64,000 nt of DNA from Panax quinquefolius. Lineage: Eukaryota > Streptophyta > Magnoliopsida > Apiales > Araliaceae. The stretch spans positions 186,001-250,000 of the forward strand of contig JAINUW010000304.1 of NCBI GenBank assembly GCA_020205615.1, in the 5' to 3' direction. The notes beneath the pieces were generated by a model. That model had not been told where the DNA came from. It did no database searches and worked only from the letters and a program-made list of their open reading frames with translations. Positions 1 through 10,505 of this stretch are shown piece after piece; position 1 is the first letter of the stretch, and each line of letters starts with the position of its first letter. The position numbers and the translations under genes were made by a program.

Positions 1-2
1 GC

Positions 3-18
3 TGGCGCCGCGGCGCCA
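3..18. repeat. 16-bp perfect GC palindrome
   Basis: TGGCGCCGCGGCGCCA is its own reverse complement, and every base but the outer pair is G or C, in a region that is otherwise strongly AT-rich. It lies inside the transcribed half of LTR L. Confidence 0.9.
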
Positions 19-1017
19 AGCTCAAAACATAGAAATTTTTTCTAAGTGTTGCACCGTTTTGAGACGTTTACTTCACAATCTCATAACTTATTCATTATAA
101 CTCAGAACGAGGTCGTTCTAGAGCCATTCTCTTCCTTATCTTACGTACTTCAACTTCCCTCAGACAGAAATTTCATCATTCGTTCGTTTTACGCTCTTAA
201 CGTTCTTCGTTCGTTCGTCCGTAATTCTGTCATTCGAACTCGAAACTTATTCTTTCTTGAGTCCACGACTCATGTTTTCTACATTTTCTTACTTTTTTAT
301 GAAACTCTACACGTTTGGGTTCATTTACATACTTTTTACTTCTTGTTAGTCTTTTACAAAATTTTCGCCATAACTTCGTTATAGCTAAGTTTTAATTCGT
401 TCTTCATGAACGTTTCTATCGTTCCTAACCAAGCAATAAGCATCTAACTTATACGTGATGGTTTTAAACTTGTCCATCAACAACAATTATAGTATGATGG
501 TTTTTAATTTGTCCATCAATAACGTTCTTCGTGTTCTTTATATGTTCTTCGCGTTCTTCGTTTGTTCTTCATTTTTAATCGATATTTTGATTACCATTTC
601 ACTTTTTCTTGGAATTCGGTGTTATAAAACTCCTTTCCTTACTTATTTCACTGAATCGTTCATATGATTCATTCAGATTGTTTAAATTCATTACTAAACT
701 CATACATCCTTAAGAAATTTATAAACAAAATTTCTAATTCTTATTTCTTCTTTTTCTCATGATTTCAACCATAAGAAAATCATTCTTAATATCTTTAACT
801 TTTATTCTCCTTATGTTATATTTCTAACACAGAAAACTTAAAGAAAATTTATAAGAGACTAGGTTTTGGATTACCTTTCTCCTTTAATCTTCTTCCGTTG
901 GACAAAGTTTGCAAACGAGCAAGCTTTTCCTCCTCCTTTTCCTTCCCATCCGAACTCTCTCTCTCTCAAGTGTTGGTGATTTTTCAAAATCCCAACAAAT
1001 GAGCTTAAGCTCTCCTT

Positions 1018-1025
1018 TTTTTATA
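1018..1025 (-). promoter_or_regulatory. TATA box of LTR L
   Basis: The minus strand reads CTATAAAAAAAGGAGAGC. It lies about 455 bp inside the LTR start, downstream of the repeated TACTATTCAC motifs and the telo-box pair. The position and order match the LTRs of C, which have the same motif repeats followed by TATAAATA. Confidence 0.6.
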
Positions 1026-1204
1026 GAAAACCAAGGCTAGGGAAAAAATAGTCATTTTGCCCTAAAGTTACTATTCACACCTCTTTACTATTAACACCTC
1101 CTTACTATTCACGAAGCTTCTTCAGGAAGCTTTGTGGTTCCGCCTTTCAGGATTCGTCCGATAGTTTTAAAAATTGTGAACTCTCAGAAATGCTTAGGTT
1201 ATTC

Positions 1205-1225
1205 AAACCCTAACCCTTAGGGTTT
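1205..1225. promoter_or_regulatory. inverted telo-box pair in the U3 of L
   Basis: AAACCCTAA (1205-1213) and TTAGGGTTT (1217-1225) form a perfect 9-bp inverted repeat with a 3-bp spacer, about 180 bp upstream of the TATA box. Telo-boxes are known promoter elements of plant growth-related genes; a function here is inferred. Confidence 0.6.
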
Positions 1226-1479
1226 CGTCAGGTGAATAGTACTTATTTTGTCTTTTTCCTCAAAAATATTTTTGTTCTCGGAAAAATCTTATTTTCGTCT
1301 TGAAAATTCTTACTCGTTCAGTCTAGCTCATAGCGAGAATCCTCCTGTATTATAATCATCCTAGATTCTAGAGCGATTAATAAATATATAACACATAATA
1401 TTATTAATAAAATTTATTTTATTAATAGCTAATTCTTTAAACTTAAATTCTGGACAATCCGGTTCTCCGGGTTGTCACA

Positions 1480-2453
1480 TCCTCCTTTCGCACTTTCAAC
1501 TTATGATAACCCATTCGCTAGTCTATCTTGGAAAAACAATTTGCTCCCTTCAGTTGATCGAAATGGTCATTTATTCTTGGCAACGGATATCTATTCTTAA
1601 TCGTCACTTTGTTCAACTCTCGATAGTCGATATAGAGCCTCATCGATCCATCATTCTTCTTGACAAATAATATCGGTGCTCCCCATGGAGACACACCAGG
1701 TCGAACATATCCTTTATCCAATAGTTCTTGCAATTATATCATCAATTCCTTCATTACTACTGGCGCCATACGATATGGTGCTTTCAAAATTAGTGTAGTT
1801 CCCGGTGCTAAGTCTATCACGAATTCAATTTCTCTGCTTGGCGGAAGGCCAGGCAGATCGTCTGGAAACACGTCTTGAAAATCTCTCACTACTAATATAT
1901 TTTTCATTTCTACTCCTTTTTTTTGAGTATCCACAATATAGGCTAAATAACCTACACATCATTTCTTTAACAATTTCTTAGCCTGCATCATCATAAGGCA
2001 ACACGATTGCTTAACCGATGAGATACCATAAAACACTACCTTAGACCGATTTGAAGTCTGAAGGGTCACACTTTTCTTTTGACTGTCGATTATCGTAGTG
2101 TGGCTGAATAACAAATCCATTACTTATATCACATCAAACTCTCCCAATCTTATAAGAATCAATCTACGCTTAGTTCGTGACCTCTAATGTTTTCACAACA
2201 CTTTCGGTAAATGAACTCTACGGGAATTACTTCCTTATTTGCAATCTCTACGTTCAACAAATTTTCTAAGCGTCATTGGGGTATGCTTAGTCATCTAGAA
2301 AATTCTTCAGACACAAATAAACAGGTAGCACCAGAATCAAATAATACATAAGCATTTATATTATTGATTGGGATAATACCTGACACCACATCCTTCGCAG
2401 CTACCGCGTCTTGGACAGTCATGTTAAAGGTTTAGGAAGTCGGTTGGTTTGAA
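1480..2453 (-). pseudogene. pol: Gypsy element F: protease and N-terminal reverse transcriptase, broken
   Basis: Read right to left this is the start of a Ty3/Gypsy pol. Around 2280-2370 the frame reads NAYVLFDSGAT, the aspartic protease active site with D-S-G in place. At 1734-1934 comes the PR-RT linker and RT start ([20 protein letters not shown]). A stop codon then precedes QELLDKGYV, and 1518-1733 continues the RT fingers ([28 protein letters not shown]). The frame ends abruptly at 1479, where LTR L is inserted, so the catalytic FIDD box is not in the window. The stretch 1935-2280 is the protease C-terminus, with frame breaks. The sequence is close to the pol of element A, so F is an older relative of the same lineage. 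Confidence 0.85.
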
Positions 2454-2965
2454 TTATGTTGGTCCACCGATTATCATCTTGCTGCCCCCTCCCTGTTGGC
2501 CGCTTCCTCCTCTGCTTTCGTTCTTTGGACAATCTTTGATTTGATGCTCAGTTAAGCCACAAGCGAAACATCCCTTGATCTTTTTTGGCTTTGGGCAGTT
2601 GGGTGAAATGTGCCCTTCCTGGCCGCAGTTGTAGAAAATAATGCGCCCTTTCTTGCACTCCCCTTGATGGTTCTTCCCACATTTTGAGCAAGCTTCACTT
2701 CTTTTCTTAAACCCTCCTTGATAACTCCCTGAATGGTTGATGTTTCGATTGTTAATATTGTTGGGGTTGTTGTTGCTTTCCCATTTCCTCTTTCCGAGAT
2801 TTCTTCCACCACTGCTACTCCCTCCACGAGTTTCACCCCCAATATTCTTATTCTTCTTTTCCTTTATGTATTGGCTTAACGCCTCACTACCTCCCTTAGA
2901 AATTATCACCTTCTACAACAACATGGCGAACGAGTCTATTTGAAGGACCGACACCTTGTTGAACA
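2454..2965 (-). pseudogene. gag: Gypsy element F: C-terminal gag with zinc knuckles
   Basis: This is an open minus-strand frame of 151 codons (2454-2909) that continues upstream to 2965 without its true start. It carries a basic, Asn/Gly-rich linker and then three zinc-knuckle positions. The first is a short C-X2-C-X3-H-X3-C (residues 74-85). The second reads FYNCGQEGHISPNC, with the first cysteine lost. The third is CFACGLTEHQIKDC (114-127), complete. Gag of this type packages element RNA in virus-like particles. The missing N-terminal half lies at 22158-22576; the two were separated by the insertion of A at 2965/2966. The junction residues on both sides (..GLKPWL and VSVLQIDSFA..) join to the order expected for this gag family. 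Confidence 0.85.
2961..2965. repeat. left target-site duplication of element A
   Basis: GAACA here and TAACA at 22158-22162 flank A, with one mismatch. The coding frame of the F gag runs up to both, which supports them as the 5-bp duplication. Confidence 0.65.
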
Positions 2966-5900
2966 TGTGACACCCCCAAATCTGGGTACTTCATTCCCAC
3001 AAGATTTGGTGATCACTGTCTAAACATTCATTTCTAACTAACCAAATATAATAAAATTTAAACAATAAACCTTCCCATTAAAGGGTTACATCATCAATAA
3101 AATCCCAGGTTTTCTAACCTTAACATTCATCATATGCGGAAAAGTAAATAATTACATCTCAATAATTAAAACAATGTCTGAAAATATAAAAGTCAACGGA
3201 TTTACAAGTCTTCAACACTTATTCATCTTTCCCTTCCCTTTACTGGTGGTAGGTTCATCGACCTTCTCAACTTTAACTGTAATAATTATATAAGCAAGAG
3301 TGAACAAACAAATACTCAATTGAAGTGACAATGAATAATAATATCATAATAACTACCAAATGAATATGCTCAATAGAACTGAATAATATTCTCTATCAAT
3401 GATAATCAAGAATTTAAAATAGAATTTGAAATATAACTTAGGGTCACAAGACCACGAACTATGACCAAGGTTATAAGTATTCTTTCAACTTAAAACTAAA
3501 CAGTCGTAAGACTGTAGGGACTTCTTGTACTTAGGGGGATCAGTCGTTCGCACCATGTATTGTGCACAAACATCTAAACGATTTGCGTAATAATCCCCTA
3601 TAATAGGGTTGTTCATCTCAGTATTTAGAATATAAGTCCACACACAAAAGTAAGTTTGGTTTGGATAAGTTCAAGGTAATTTAGAGTTCCTAGAATATCA
3701 ACTAAGGATTAGTTGAATCAAAAGTGTAATAACTATTCAAGAATTGGATAAACAACGAAGTATGAAATAACCATGGGTTATAAGGAATAAACTGGATAGC
3801 ATTGAAAAATAAAGTAAACCTTGCTTGAATAATGATAATAAGATAACGTTACATTTTTTGACAATAAGGAAACAATTTAGGAACTTTATGCAATGGTTAG
3901 CATCATACAACATAAATTGGATTTAAGAGCTAAATAAAAGATTAAGTAACATGTGAAATCTTAAAAGTATAGCATGATAGAGAAAAGTAAACTTTGTTGA
4001 ATAATAAAATAGCAAAGGTTTAGTAACTTGCGTGAATGTAATTAAGTTAGGATACATAAGAGTAAGATTAAGACTTGCTCAATTGTAAGTAAGATAAGAC
4101 AACTCAAATAAAAGATTGGGATTTGAAAACTTACCTTGTGTGTATGCTAAACCGTATAACTCGATTTTTAATATCCTATACACATGTAATCATGACATAA
4201 TTAGTTACTACATGTACTCAGTACACAATTAAGTATCTATTTCATGTAGACTTGGTTTAATCATATAGTAAAGCCACATTTTTAATGCAATAATATAACT
4301 CTTTAGTTATTACTTGATAAATTTCATATTTGATAATATAACAATACCATAATATAATAATTCACATTTTTTTAATAGTCATAACACTACAATTTATCAA
4401 CAATTATGAAATTGTATAATGAAAATAAATTTTTGGTTAAAATCGTAAGCCTGATAATGCATTTACCAGATTTTAATAGAATGGAAGGTGTAATAAAATT
4501 GAAAGTCGGTTCTTGTTATGAGACAAAGACCTATAACTGGCGTTGTAGTGCTGACTTGGTGTCATGAAGGTTTAATTGTACTTCTGGTGGTATTGCACAA
4601 GTAAAGGTCAATACGCTTTTAGGTAGATAATGTTAGCGAAGAACACAAACAAATCCAAATTGGCTTACAAGCTAATTTTAACAAATAATTTAGCAGACAT
4701 AAAACACATAAACTTACAAAAATATAAATTAATGTTTCTAACATGCTTTTATCCATAAAAATAATATAAACAACAAATTTAAAACCTCTAATTTCACTAT
4801 TCTTGCTAGTACATCACTTTTAGACATTCTTAGCAAAATAATTTACTATAAATTCGCTTTTCATCTAAAACAATTAATTTAAATTACTTTGCTTTCGTTT
4901 CTTCAATTATTTTCACAATCAATAATCAGTTTTTATTTTATACTATGAATTGAATATCAATTTTGACTCTAAAATAAGCCATATTCATATATATTTCACT
5001 ATAATATAAATTTCTCCATATATATCACATTTACATGGATTAAATTACTCTAAATCATATACTAAACATATTAAATAGTTTATCAACAAGTTATTATATA
5101 TACAGTTTATATATTCACAATTACTACCCATATAACTTTATAGAGAACTTTTCATATAAAAGAAAACTAGAACCTTAGAAGATAACTAGAATTTTGGAAA
5201 GTAGGGTTATACCTTTGCTATAAGATGATTGTAGAACTTTTGATTACTCCTTGTTCTTGTAAAACTTCTTCTCACAAATCTCTCTCTCACACTATCTCTC
5301 AAACTCTCTATATATTGTCTCTCTAGTTCTTCTCTATTCTTTCTTTCTTCTTTTCTTTCTTTGTAAATAGGATAAACCAATAATACGTAAAAGAAAAACT
5401 AACAACATAATACGTCTAATTTATCATTAGTCACACAATTAAATTTTTTAATCAGTTTTAAAATTACAAAGCCATAAGGCTTGTTTGGCAAAATAAATTA
5501 AAATAATGACTTAATCATTCCTTAAGCCTTGTTTGGCAAAATAAGATTAAAATAAGAATTTCAAAAGCTCTAAGACTTTGTTTGGTAAAACCAAATTAAA
5601 ACTCTTCTAATTTATTTTCATAACTCATTTATCATATAGTTTATTGTCACATTTTATTCAATTAAATTCCATATTCAAATTTAATTAAATTAAAACTAAT
5701 AACAATTCATTAAATCAATTTGCCACATAATCCTACACAACAAAATTATAATTTCCATTATACTTTTATTTATTAAATTAATACATCACTTTAATTACTA
5801 AATTAATTTAAAACAATATTATCGCATTCCTTTAATCCTTATCAATTCTCTAATTTAATTATTAGATTAAATTAGGATATTATCTCATAATAATTAATTC

Positions 5901-5989
5901 ATCACTCTTTTATTTTATTTAGCTTCAAAATACCAAATTATCAACTTAATTAAAATTTTACCTTAATTAAGTTAATTCCCCCAACTTGT
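2966..5989 (-). repeat. 3' LTR of element A (U3 end deleted)
   Basis: It starts at the left with TGTGACACCCCCAAATC and matches the 5' LTR at 16161-22157 throughout, except that it has no copy of solo LTR E. The match ends at about 5990, where the LTR text passes directly into the integrase C-terminal coding region. No genes lie inside. It holds a short conserved coding tail (3212-3306), three copies of a TTTGGCAAA-type motif (about 5475-5585) and long AT-rich stretches. Confidence 0.88.
3212..3306 (-). other. conserved short coding tail in the LTR of A
   Basis: On the minus strand a pyrimidine-rich tract ends in TTACAG and is followed in phase 2 by a frame reading KVEKVDEPTTSKGKGK and a stop. 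Tails of the same phase and KGK-type ending occur in the LTRs of E (16803-16895), J (22821-22912) and D (38738-38824). Related tails in B and C end in a different basic tail. Confidence 0.5.
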
Positions 5990-7158
5990 AAATTATATGG
6001 TCGTAGCACCAAAACATGAAAAATATTGTGAACATATCCCAACTCTAGAGGTAGAGTTACCTCGTAAGCCACTTCTCTTACTCTTCTTATCACCTCAAAG
6101 GGTCCAATAAACCTCGGGCATAGCTTTCCCTTTTTACTAAAATAATTTTTTCCTTTCCAAGGAGAAACTTTTTGGAAAACAAAATTTCCTACGTCGAATT
6201 CGCGATCTTATCTATGTTGATCAGCATACTTCTTCTGTCTATCTTGAGCAGCTACCAATCTTGACCTGATGAGTTTGATAACCTCAGCGGTCTGCTGTAC
6301 TAGTTCTGGTCCTATCAGTTGATGTTCACCAACATCACCCCAACACAATGGAGTTCTGCACTTCCTGCCGTACAATGCTTCATAAGGCGGCATGCCAATG
6401 CTTGCATGGTAACTGTTGTTGTAGGCGAACTATGTCAACGGTAGATGATTATCCTAGTTTCCTTTGAAATCCATGATGCAAACTCTAAGCATATCTTCCA
6501 ACGCTTGGATTGTTCGTTCACTTTGGCCGTCTGATTGAGGATGGTATGTCATACTCATTCTCAATTGTGTTCCCATGCATGCTTGTAGACTCTTCCAAAA
6601 ATTTGATGTGAATCTCGGATCTCTATCTGACACAATTGACATTGGAACTCCATGTCTCGAAATGATCTCTTTAACGTACAACTTTGCAACCTGATCAAGA
6701 TTGAATCTAATCCTTATTGGCAAAAAGTGTGCAGATTTTGTCAGTCTATCTTCTATCACCCAAATCACATCATATCCTTTCTGAGTAGTCGGAAGACCTA
6801 CCACAAAATCCATTGTGATGTTCTCCCACTTCAATTCTGGTATTTCTAATAGTTGAAGTAATTCGCTTGGTCTCTAATGCTCAGCCTTGACTCTTTGACA
6901 TGTCAAGCATTTTGTGACACATTCTGCAATATCTCTTTTCATATTCGATGACCAATAATGTCGTCGTAAATCTTTATACATCTTCGTACTTCCCAGATTA
7001 ATCGAGTATTTTGAGTTATAAGCTTCGGTCAAGATTTCGTCTTTAATATCTAGTACTGCTGGAACCCAAATTCTTCCCTCGAACTATAGTAGTCCTTCGG
7101 TATCGATCTTGTATTTCACTTCACTACCCTCAACCCCTCTTTCTTTGATTTTCCCACA
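5990..7158 (-). pseudogene. pol: Element A integrase, broken
   Basis: Order on the minus strand: a zinc-binding domain (about 6870-7060) in which both histidine positions are changed (AYNSKYSINLG) but CLTC is kept; the catalytic core (6454-6834) with D9, D70 and E106 of that frame in the D-D-35-E spacing (MDFVVGLP, IVSDRDPRF, DGQSERTIQ); then the C-terminal region (6208-6393 and on to 5990), which runs through the RFIGPFEVIRR and FHVLVLRPY blocks. Several in-frame stops separate these pieces. The chromodomain itself is missing, because the frame runs straight into the 3' LTR at a 9-base stretch (AAATTATAT, 5990-5998) that also occurs in the intact 5' LTR at 22035-22043. Confidence 0.88.
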
Positions 7159-7719
7159 TTATTCATCTTGAAATTGAGCGTTCTTCACTTTGTCCACTAA
7201 AGTCGGACTAACTTCCATCTGGAACAATCTTTCATCGGATTCTTGTAGAAGTTTTATTTCCAGGTCTAGCATTGCCATTGCTGAAATGAGCTCATTCTGG
7301 TTAGTTAATAGCATCAACTTTTCCCGACCCTTTCTGCTCAAGGCATCGGCAACGATATTTTCTTTGCCCGGATGATAAAAGATCTCACAATCATAATCTT
7401 CTATCAATTCTAACCATCTCCTTTGATGCATGTTCAGATCCTTCTGTGTGAAAATATACTTCAGACTTTTATGGTCCGTGTATATTTTACATTTTTCCCC
7501 ATAGAGATAGTGTCTCCATATCTTTAGAACAAATACCATCGTAGCTAACTCCAAATCATGAGTCGGGTATCCTTTCTCATAGTCCTTTAGTTGCCTTAAT
7601 GCATACGCAATGACTTTCTCGTTTTACATAAGTTCACAACCCAGTCCTTTATGTGATGCATCACTATACACCATATAATTTCTTGTATTATTTGGTAATG
7701 ACAACACAGGAGCCACACT
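7159..7719 (-). pseudogene. pol: Element A RNase H domain, broken
   Basis: An open frame at 7159-7554 (131 codons) carries the plant Gypsy RNase H signature: [52 protein letters not shown]. The part between 7555 and 7719, which links to the RT, contains stops (one at the codon before LMIWS-like text). The enzyme would remove the RNA strand during reverse transcription, but this copy cannot be read continuously from the RT. Confidence 0.85.
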
Positions 7720-8826
7720 TCATTTCTTTTTGAAGTCTTGAAAGCTCTCTTCACATTTCTCCATCCAAACAAATTTTATAAATTTCCTTGTCAAATTTGT
7801 CAACGGAGTGACAATCTTAGAAAAGTCTTGAATAAATCGTCTGTAGTAACCTGCCAATTCCAAGAAACTCCCCATTTCTGATTGTGTCCTTAGTTGTTCC
7901 CAATTTATTATAGCTTCCACCTTTGATGGATCCACTGAAACCCCATCTTTGTCAAGAACATGCCCAAGAAATTGTACACGTTCTAGCCAAAATTCACAAG
8001 TAGAGAATTTCGCGTATAAGTTTTCCTTTCTTAGCATCTCCAACGTCAAACGTAAATGTTCCACATGTTCTTCTTGAGATTTGGAGTACACCAAAATATC
8101 ATCAATGAATACCACCACAAACTTATCTAAAAATGGTCTAAACAATCTGTTCATCAAATCTATGAATGTTGTAGGGGTATTAGTTAAACCTAAAGACATT
8201 ACCAGAAACTCATAGTGTCCATACCGAGTTCTGAATGCCATCTTAGGTACATCCTCCTTCCTTACCTTTAATTGATGATACCCACTTCTCAAATCTATCT
8301 TCAAGAAATATTTATCTCCCTTCAACTGATCAAATAAGTCATCTTTTCTTGGCAACAAATATTTGTTCTTAATGGTGACTTTGTTTAATTCCCTATAACC
8401 AATGCAAAGACGCATTGACCCATCCTTCTTCTTCACGAATAACACCGGTGCTCTCCACGGTGATACACTCGGCTGAATGTATTTCTTGTCTAGCAGCTCC
8501 TGCAGTTGTGCCATCAGTTCCTTCATCTCTACCGGAGCCATCCTGTACGGGGCCTTCGATATCAGAGATGTCCCTGGTGCTAAATCGATAACGAACTTGA
8601 TCTCTCTGTCAAGCGGAAGTCCTGTCAAATCCTTTGGAAACACGTCCGCAAAATCTCTAACAACCGGTATCTCCTCCAAATTCATACCCTTCTTTTGAGT
8701 ATCGACTATGTAAGCTAAATATCTTACACAGCCTTGACTCAACAACTTCTTGGCTTGCATAATCGTTAGACATCTTGCTTGACTAGGATATTTTCTACCA
8801 TAGAAGACTACCTTTGACGGAGTCAT
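7720..8826 (-). CDS. pol: Element A reverse transcriptase, open frame of 368 codons
   Basis: This is the longest open frame in the window. Residues 1-45 are the end of the protease and a linker. From about 50 the RT domain runs through [51 protein letters not shown] (catalytic Asp about 178) and [13 protein letters not shown] (the double Asp at 241-242), then [14 protein letters not shown] and [13 protein letters not shown]. The catalytic aspartates are all present. One unusual residue is CIGYRELN, where relatives here (F, 1518-1733) have Asp. The start at 8826 is only the first ATG; the native protein would be read as part of a Gag-Pol polyprotein, and both sides are out of frame. It is best seen as a surviving fragment, not an active gene. 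Confidence 0.85.
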   Translation of the reverse strand: MTPSKVVFYGRKYPSQARCLTIMQAKKLLSQGCVRYLAYIVDTQKKGMNLEEIPVVRDFADVFPKDLTGLPLDREIKFVIDLAPGTSLISKAPYRMAPVEMKELMAQLQELLDKKYIQPSVSPWRAPVLFVKKKDGSMRLCIGYRELNKVTIKNKYLLPRKDDLFDQLKGDKYFLKIDLRSGYHQLKVRKEDVPKMAFRTRYGHYEFLVMSLGLTNTPTTFIDLMNRLFRPFLDKFVVVFIDDILVYSKSQEEHVEHLRLTLEMLRKENLYAKFSTCEFWLERVQFLGHVLDKDGVSVDPSKVEAIINWEQLRTQSEMGSFLELAGYYRRFIQDFSKIVTPLTNLTRKFIKFVWMEKCEESFQDFKKK

Positions 8827-9490
8827 AAGGTTTACACTTTTCTTTTGGCAATCAATTATTGCTTCGTAATTAAATAGCCAATCAATTCTAATATAATATC
8901 AAACTCTCCAAGTTTAATCGGGATTAAATCTACTAGCATGACATTCCCCTTAATATTCACCCTATAATTCTTGTATACAGACTTAACAGGAATCACCTCC
9001 CTATTCGCAATTTCTATGTTTAAAGGGAAATTCAACTCTTCACTAGGAAAACCTAACCTCTTAGCAAATTCATCAGATATAAACAAGCAATATCACCCAA
9101 ATCAAATAATACATATGCATTTATATCATTGATTGGGACAATACCTGAAATAATATCTTTTGATTGCATCGCGTCTTGCACTGTCATGTTAAAGGTTCTG
9201 GTTGTGGGTCTGTTTGATGACGTTGGTCCAGCAATAGCCATCGTACCTCCACTACCAACTCCCTTACTTCCCTTTTCCTCTCTAGATTTCTTCTTAGGGC
9301 ACTCGCGAGTAAAATGATCCTTTAACCCGCATGTGTAGCAAACATTCTTCTTTGGTTGATGGCAATTTGGAGCAATGTGACCCTCCTGGCCACAGTTGAA
9401 GCATACTCGCTTACCCATTAAACACACGCTAGTGTGATTCTTTCTGCATGTAGCACACGCTTCAAATTTCTTTTTGTGTTGGCTACTCTG
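8827..9490 (-). pseudogene. pol: Element A zinc-knuckle gag end and aspartic protease, frameshifted
   Basis: The frame 9053-9427 has two complete zinc knuckles, CFNCGQEGHIAPNC (residues 9-22) and CYTCGLKDHFTREC (30-43), then a basic linker and TFNMTVQDA. The protease starts at INAYVLFDLGD: the active-site triad position reads D-L-G rather than the D-S-G still seen in F (about 2300). The frame is lost just after. The rest of the protease continues in another frame at 8856-9086 ([30 protein letters not shown]). So the cleavage enzyme for the polyprotein is dead in two ways: the active-site change and the shift. Confidence 0.85.
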
Positions 9491-9713
9491 TTAACTTCCA
9501 ACACCAACACTTGCATTCCAGTTCCTCTTCAGGTTATTACTATCATTCCCACCACTACTACCACCATTCTTACTTTCACTCTCACTCTTCTTCTTTCTTT
9601 GTTCATGATTGTACTTCGTCACAGCCTCGCCTCTACCCTCAACGATAATTTCCTTCTCAAGCACCGTTGCAAACATCTTTAACTGGAACATGGAGACCCT
9701 ACTATACAACCAG
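9491..9713 (-). pseudogene. gag: Element A gag, middle part (left of solo LTR B)
   Basis: After the B insertion the gag frame resumes with LYSRVSMFQLKMFATVLEKEIIVEG and then the Asn/Ser-rich linker that leads to the zinc knuckles. The first residues continue the GLKPW block found on the other side of B at 14332-14345. A stop separates this part from the knuckle frame at about 9490. Confidence 0.85.
9709..9713. repeat. left target-site duplication of solo LTR B
   Basis: ACCAG at 9709-9713 and at 14332-14336 flank B exactly. Confidence 0.92.
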
Positions 9714-9905
9714 TGTGACGCCTCCAAAATAGGTCCACACGACCCATTCTGAGTCGCCATATATTATACTATAAAAATCAAATATAAACTTCATTTATAC
9801 AACTGTTGAACTGTCGTGCAGAATACGACCACAGTTAAACTGTGAGTTTTAATACAAATGTATGTAACTCTCATGGTGCCTCGACCACAATCTTACAATG
9901 GTACT

Positions 9906-10277
9906 TTACATAAAAGTACAGTCAAAAATTGTTTTAGAAATTAAAATCTTCGGGAAGAGCTCAAAGAAACCTTTGTACATGGGAGGCCATGCGTCTAGGT
10001 TATGATAGATATCATATGTCCACAGAATTATCCTTGGTTGACCCAATAGTCCCCAAAGAAAAACAAGAAGATTGCTATCATCTTCTTTCCAATTATGAGT
10101 CTTCTCTTGACATATAATTATCTCTGTTTTCTCCAATTGAAAATTATATTTCAAACAAACTCCAAGATCATATAGGTAGTGCTCATAGATATACTCAGCA
10201 AGTGGATGTGCACAACCCTGTCTTATGATAACACGAGGTTGTATGTCATTAGACATCTTGTATGATAGGTAAAACAC
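9906..10277 (-). CDS. uninterrupted 123-codon frame inside LTR B, unknown product
   Basis: I do not recognise this protein. It starts at ATG 10277 and reads MFYLSYKMSNDIQPRVII at the N-terminus. It is mixed in composition (Trp, His, Cys, Pro and charged residues, not low complexity) and contains KTHNWKEDDSNLL and WPPMYKGFFELFPK. A second Met (MSNDIQ..) is a possible start. There is no gag, protease, RT or chromodomain motif. The LTRs of C, which match B on both sides, lack it: in C the two flanking blocks are about 145 bp apart (30037-30180) and in B about 590 bp (9862-10455). It may be a piece of host gene captured in the LTR, or a chance frame. The lack of any stop over 124 codons in a decayed AT-rich region argues weakly against chance. 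Confidence 0.4.
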   Translation of the reverse strand: MFYLSYKMSNDIQPRVIIRQGCAHPLAEYIYEHYLYDLGVCLKYNFQLEKTEIIICQEKTHNWKEDDSNLLVFLWGLLGQPRIILWTYDIYHNLDAWPPMYKGFFELFPKILISKTIFDCTFM

Positions 10278-10426
10278 CCTTCCAAAGTTGGGTTCACCTC
10301 ACCCTATTCGGTTCACCAAAATTAAATATCAAATGACGTATGCAATACAACACACTTATCTAAAGTTCTCAACAAAATTATTTCCATACTATTTAGGGAG
10401 AACCTCAACAGCTATAGACCACCGTT

Positions 10427-10505
10427 CTATTCCCTGTTATCCCTATTTCGATTCCCAGCTACACTCTTATTACCTGAAAGGAATTGTGAAGCAAAGGGTG
10501 AGCAC
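10427..10505 (-). other. conserved short coding tail in LTR B
   Basis: On the minus strand GCTCACCC is followed by a pyrimidine-rich tract ending in TTTCAG, and then a frame in phase 2 reading GNKSVAGNRNRDNRE and a stop. The C LTRs have the matching SPF..SGN..AG block in the same phase. Confidence 0.5.

Larger units (their letters stand above)
1..1479 (-). mobile_element. Gypsy LTR 'L' (partial, runs off the window start)
   Basis: On the minus strand an LTR starts at 1479 with TGTGACAACCCGGAG, right where the reading frame of the F reverse transcriptase breaks off (flank TCCTC at 1480-1484). It is AT-rich with no coding content. U3 signals on the minus strand include several TACTATTCAC-type motifs (about 1071-1112), an inverted pair of telo-boxes (1205-1225) and a TATA box (about 1018-1025). 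Downstream come a CT/GA-rich stretch (955-970) and a long AT-rich tail. The other end lies before base 1, so I cannot tell a solo LTR from a full element. The short open frames at 46-384 and 455-667 match no family I know and look like chance. Confidence 0.75.

Noticed and set aside
46..384. 112-codon open frame at the window start
   Set aside because: T-rich LTR text of L, on the strand opposite to the element, with no recognisable motif.
10425..10445. Text very close to the I-SceI homing endonuclease site (CCCTGTTATCCCTA, 14 bases exact, about 15 of 18 overall)
   Set aside because: The end of the site does not match, no endonuclease gene is present, and it lies within the conserved tail of LTR B; most likely coincidence.
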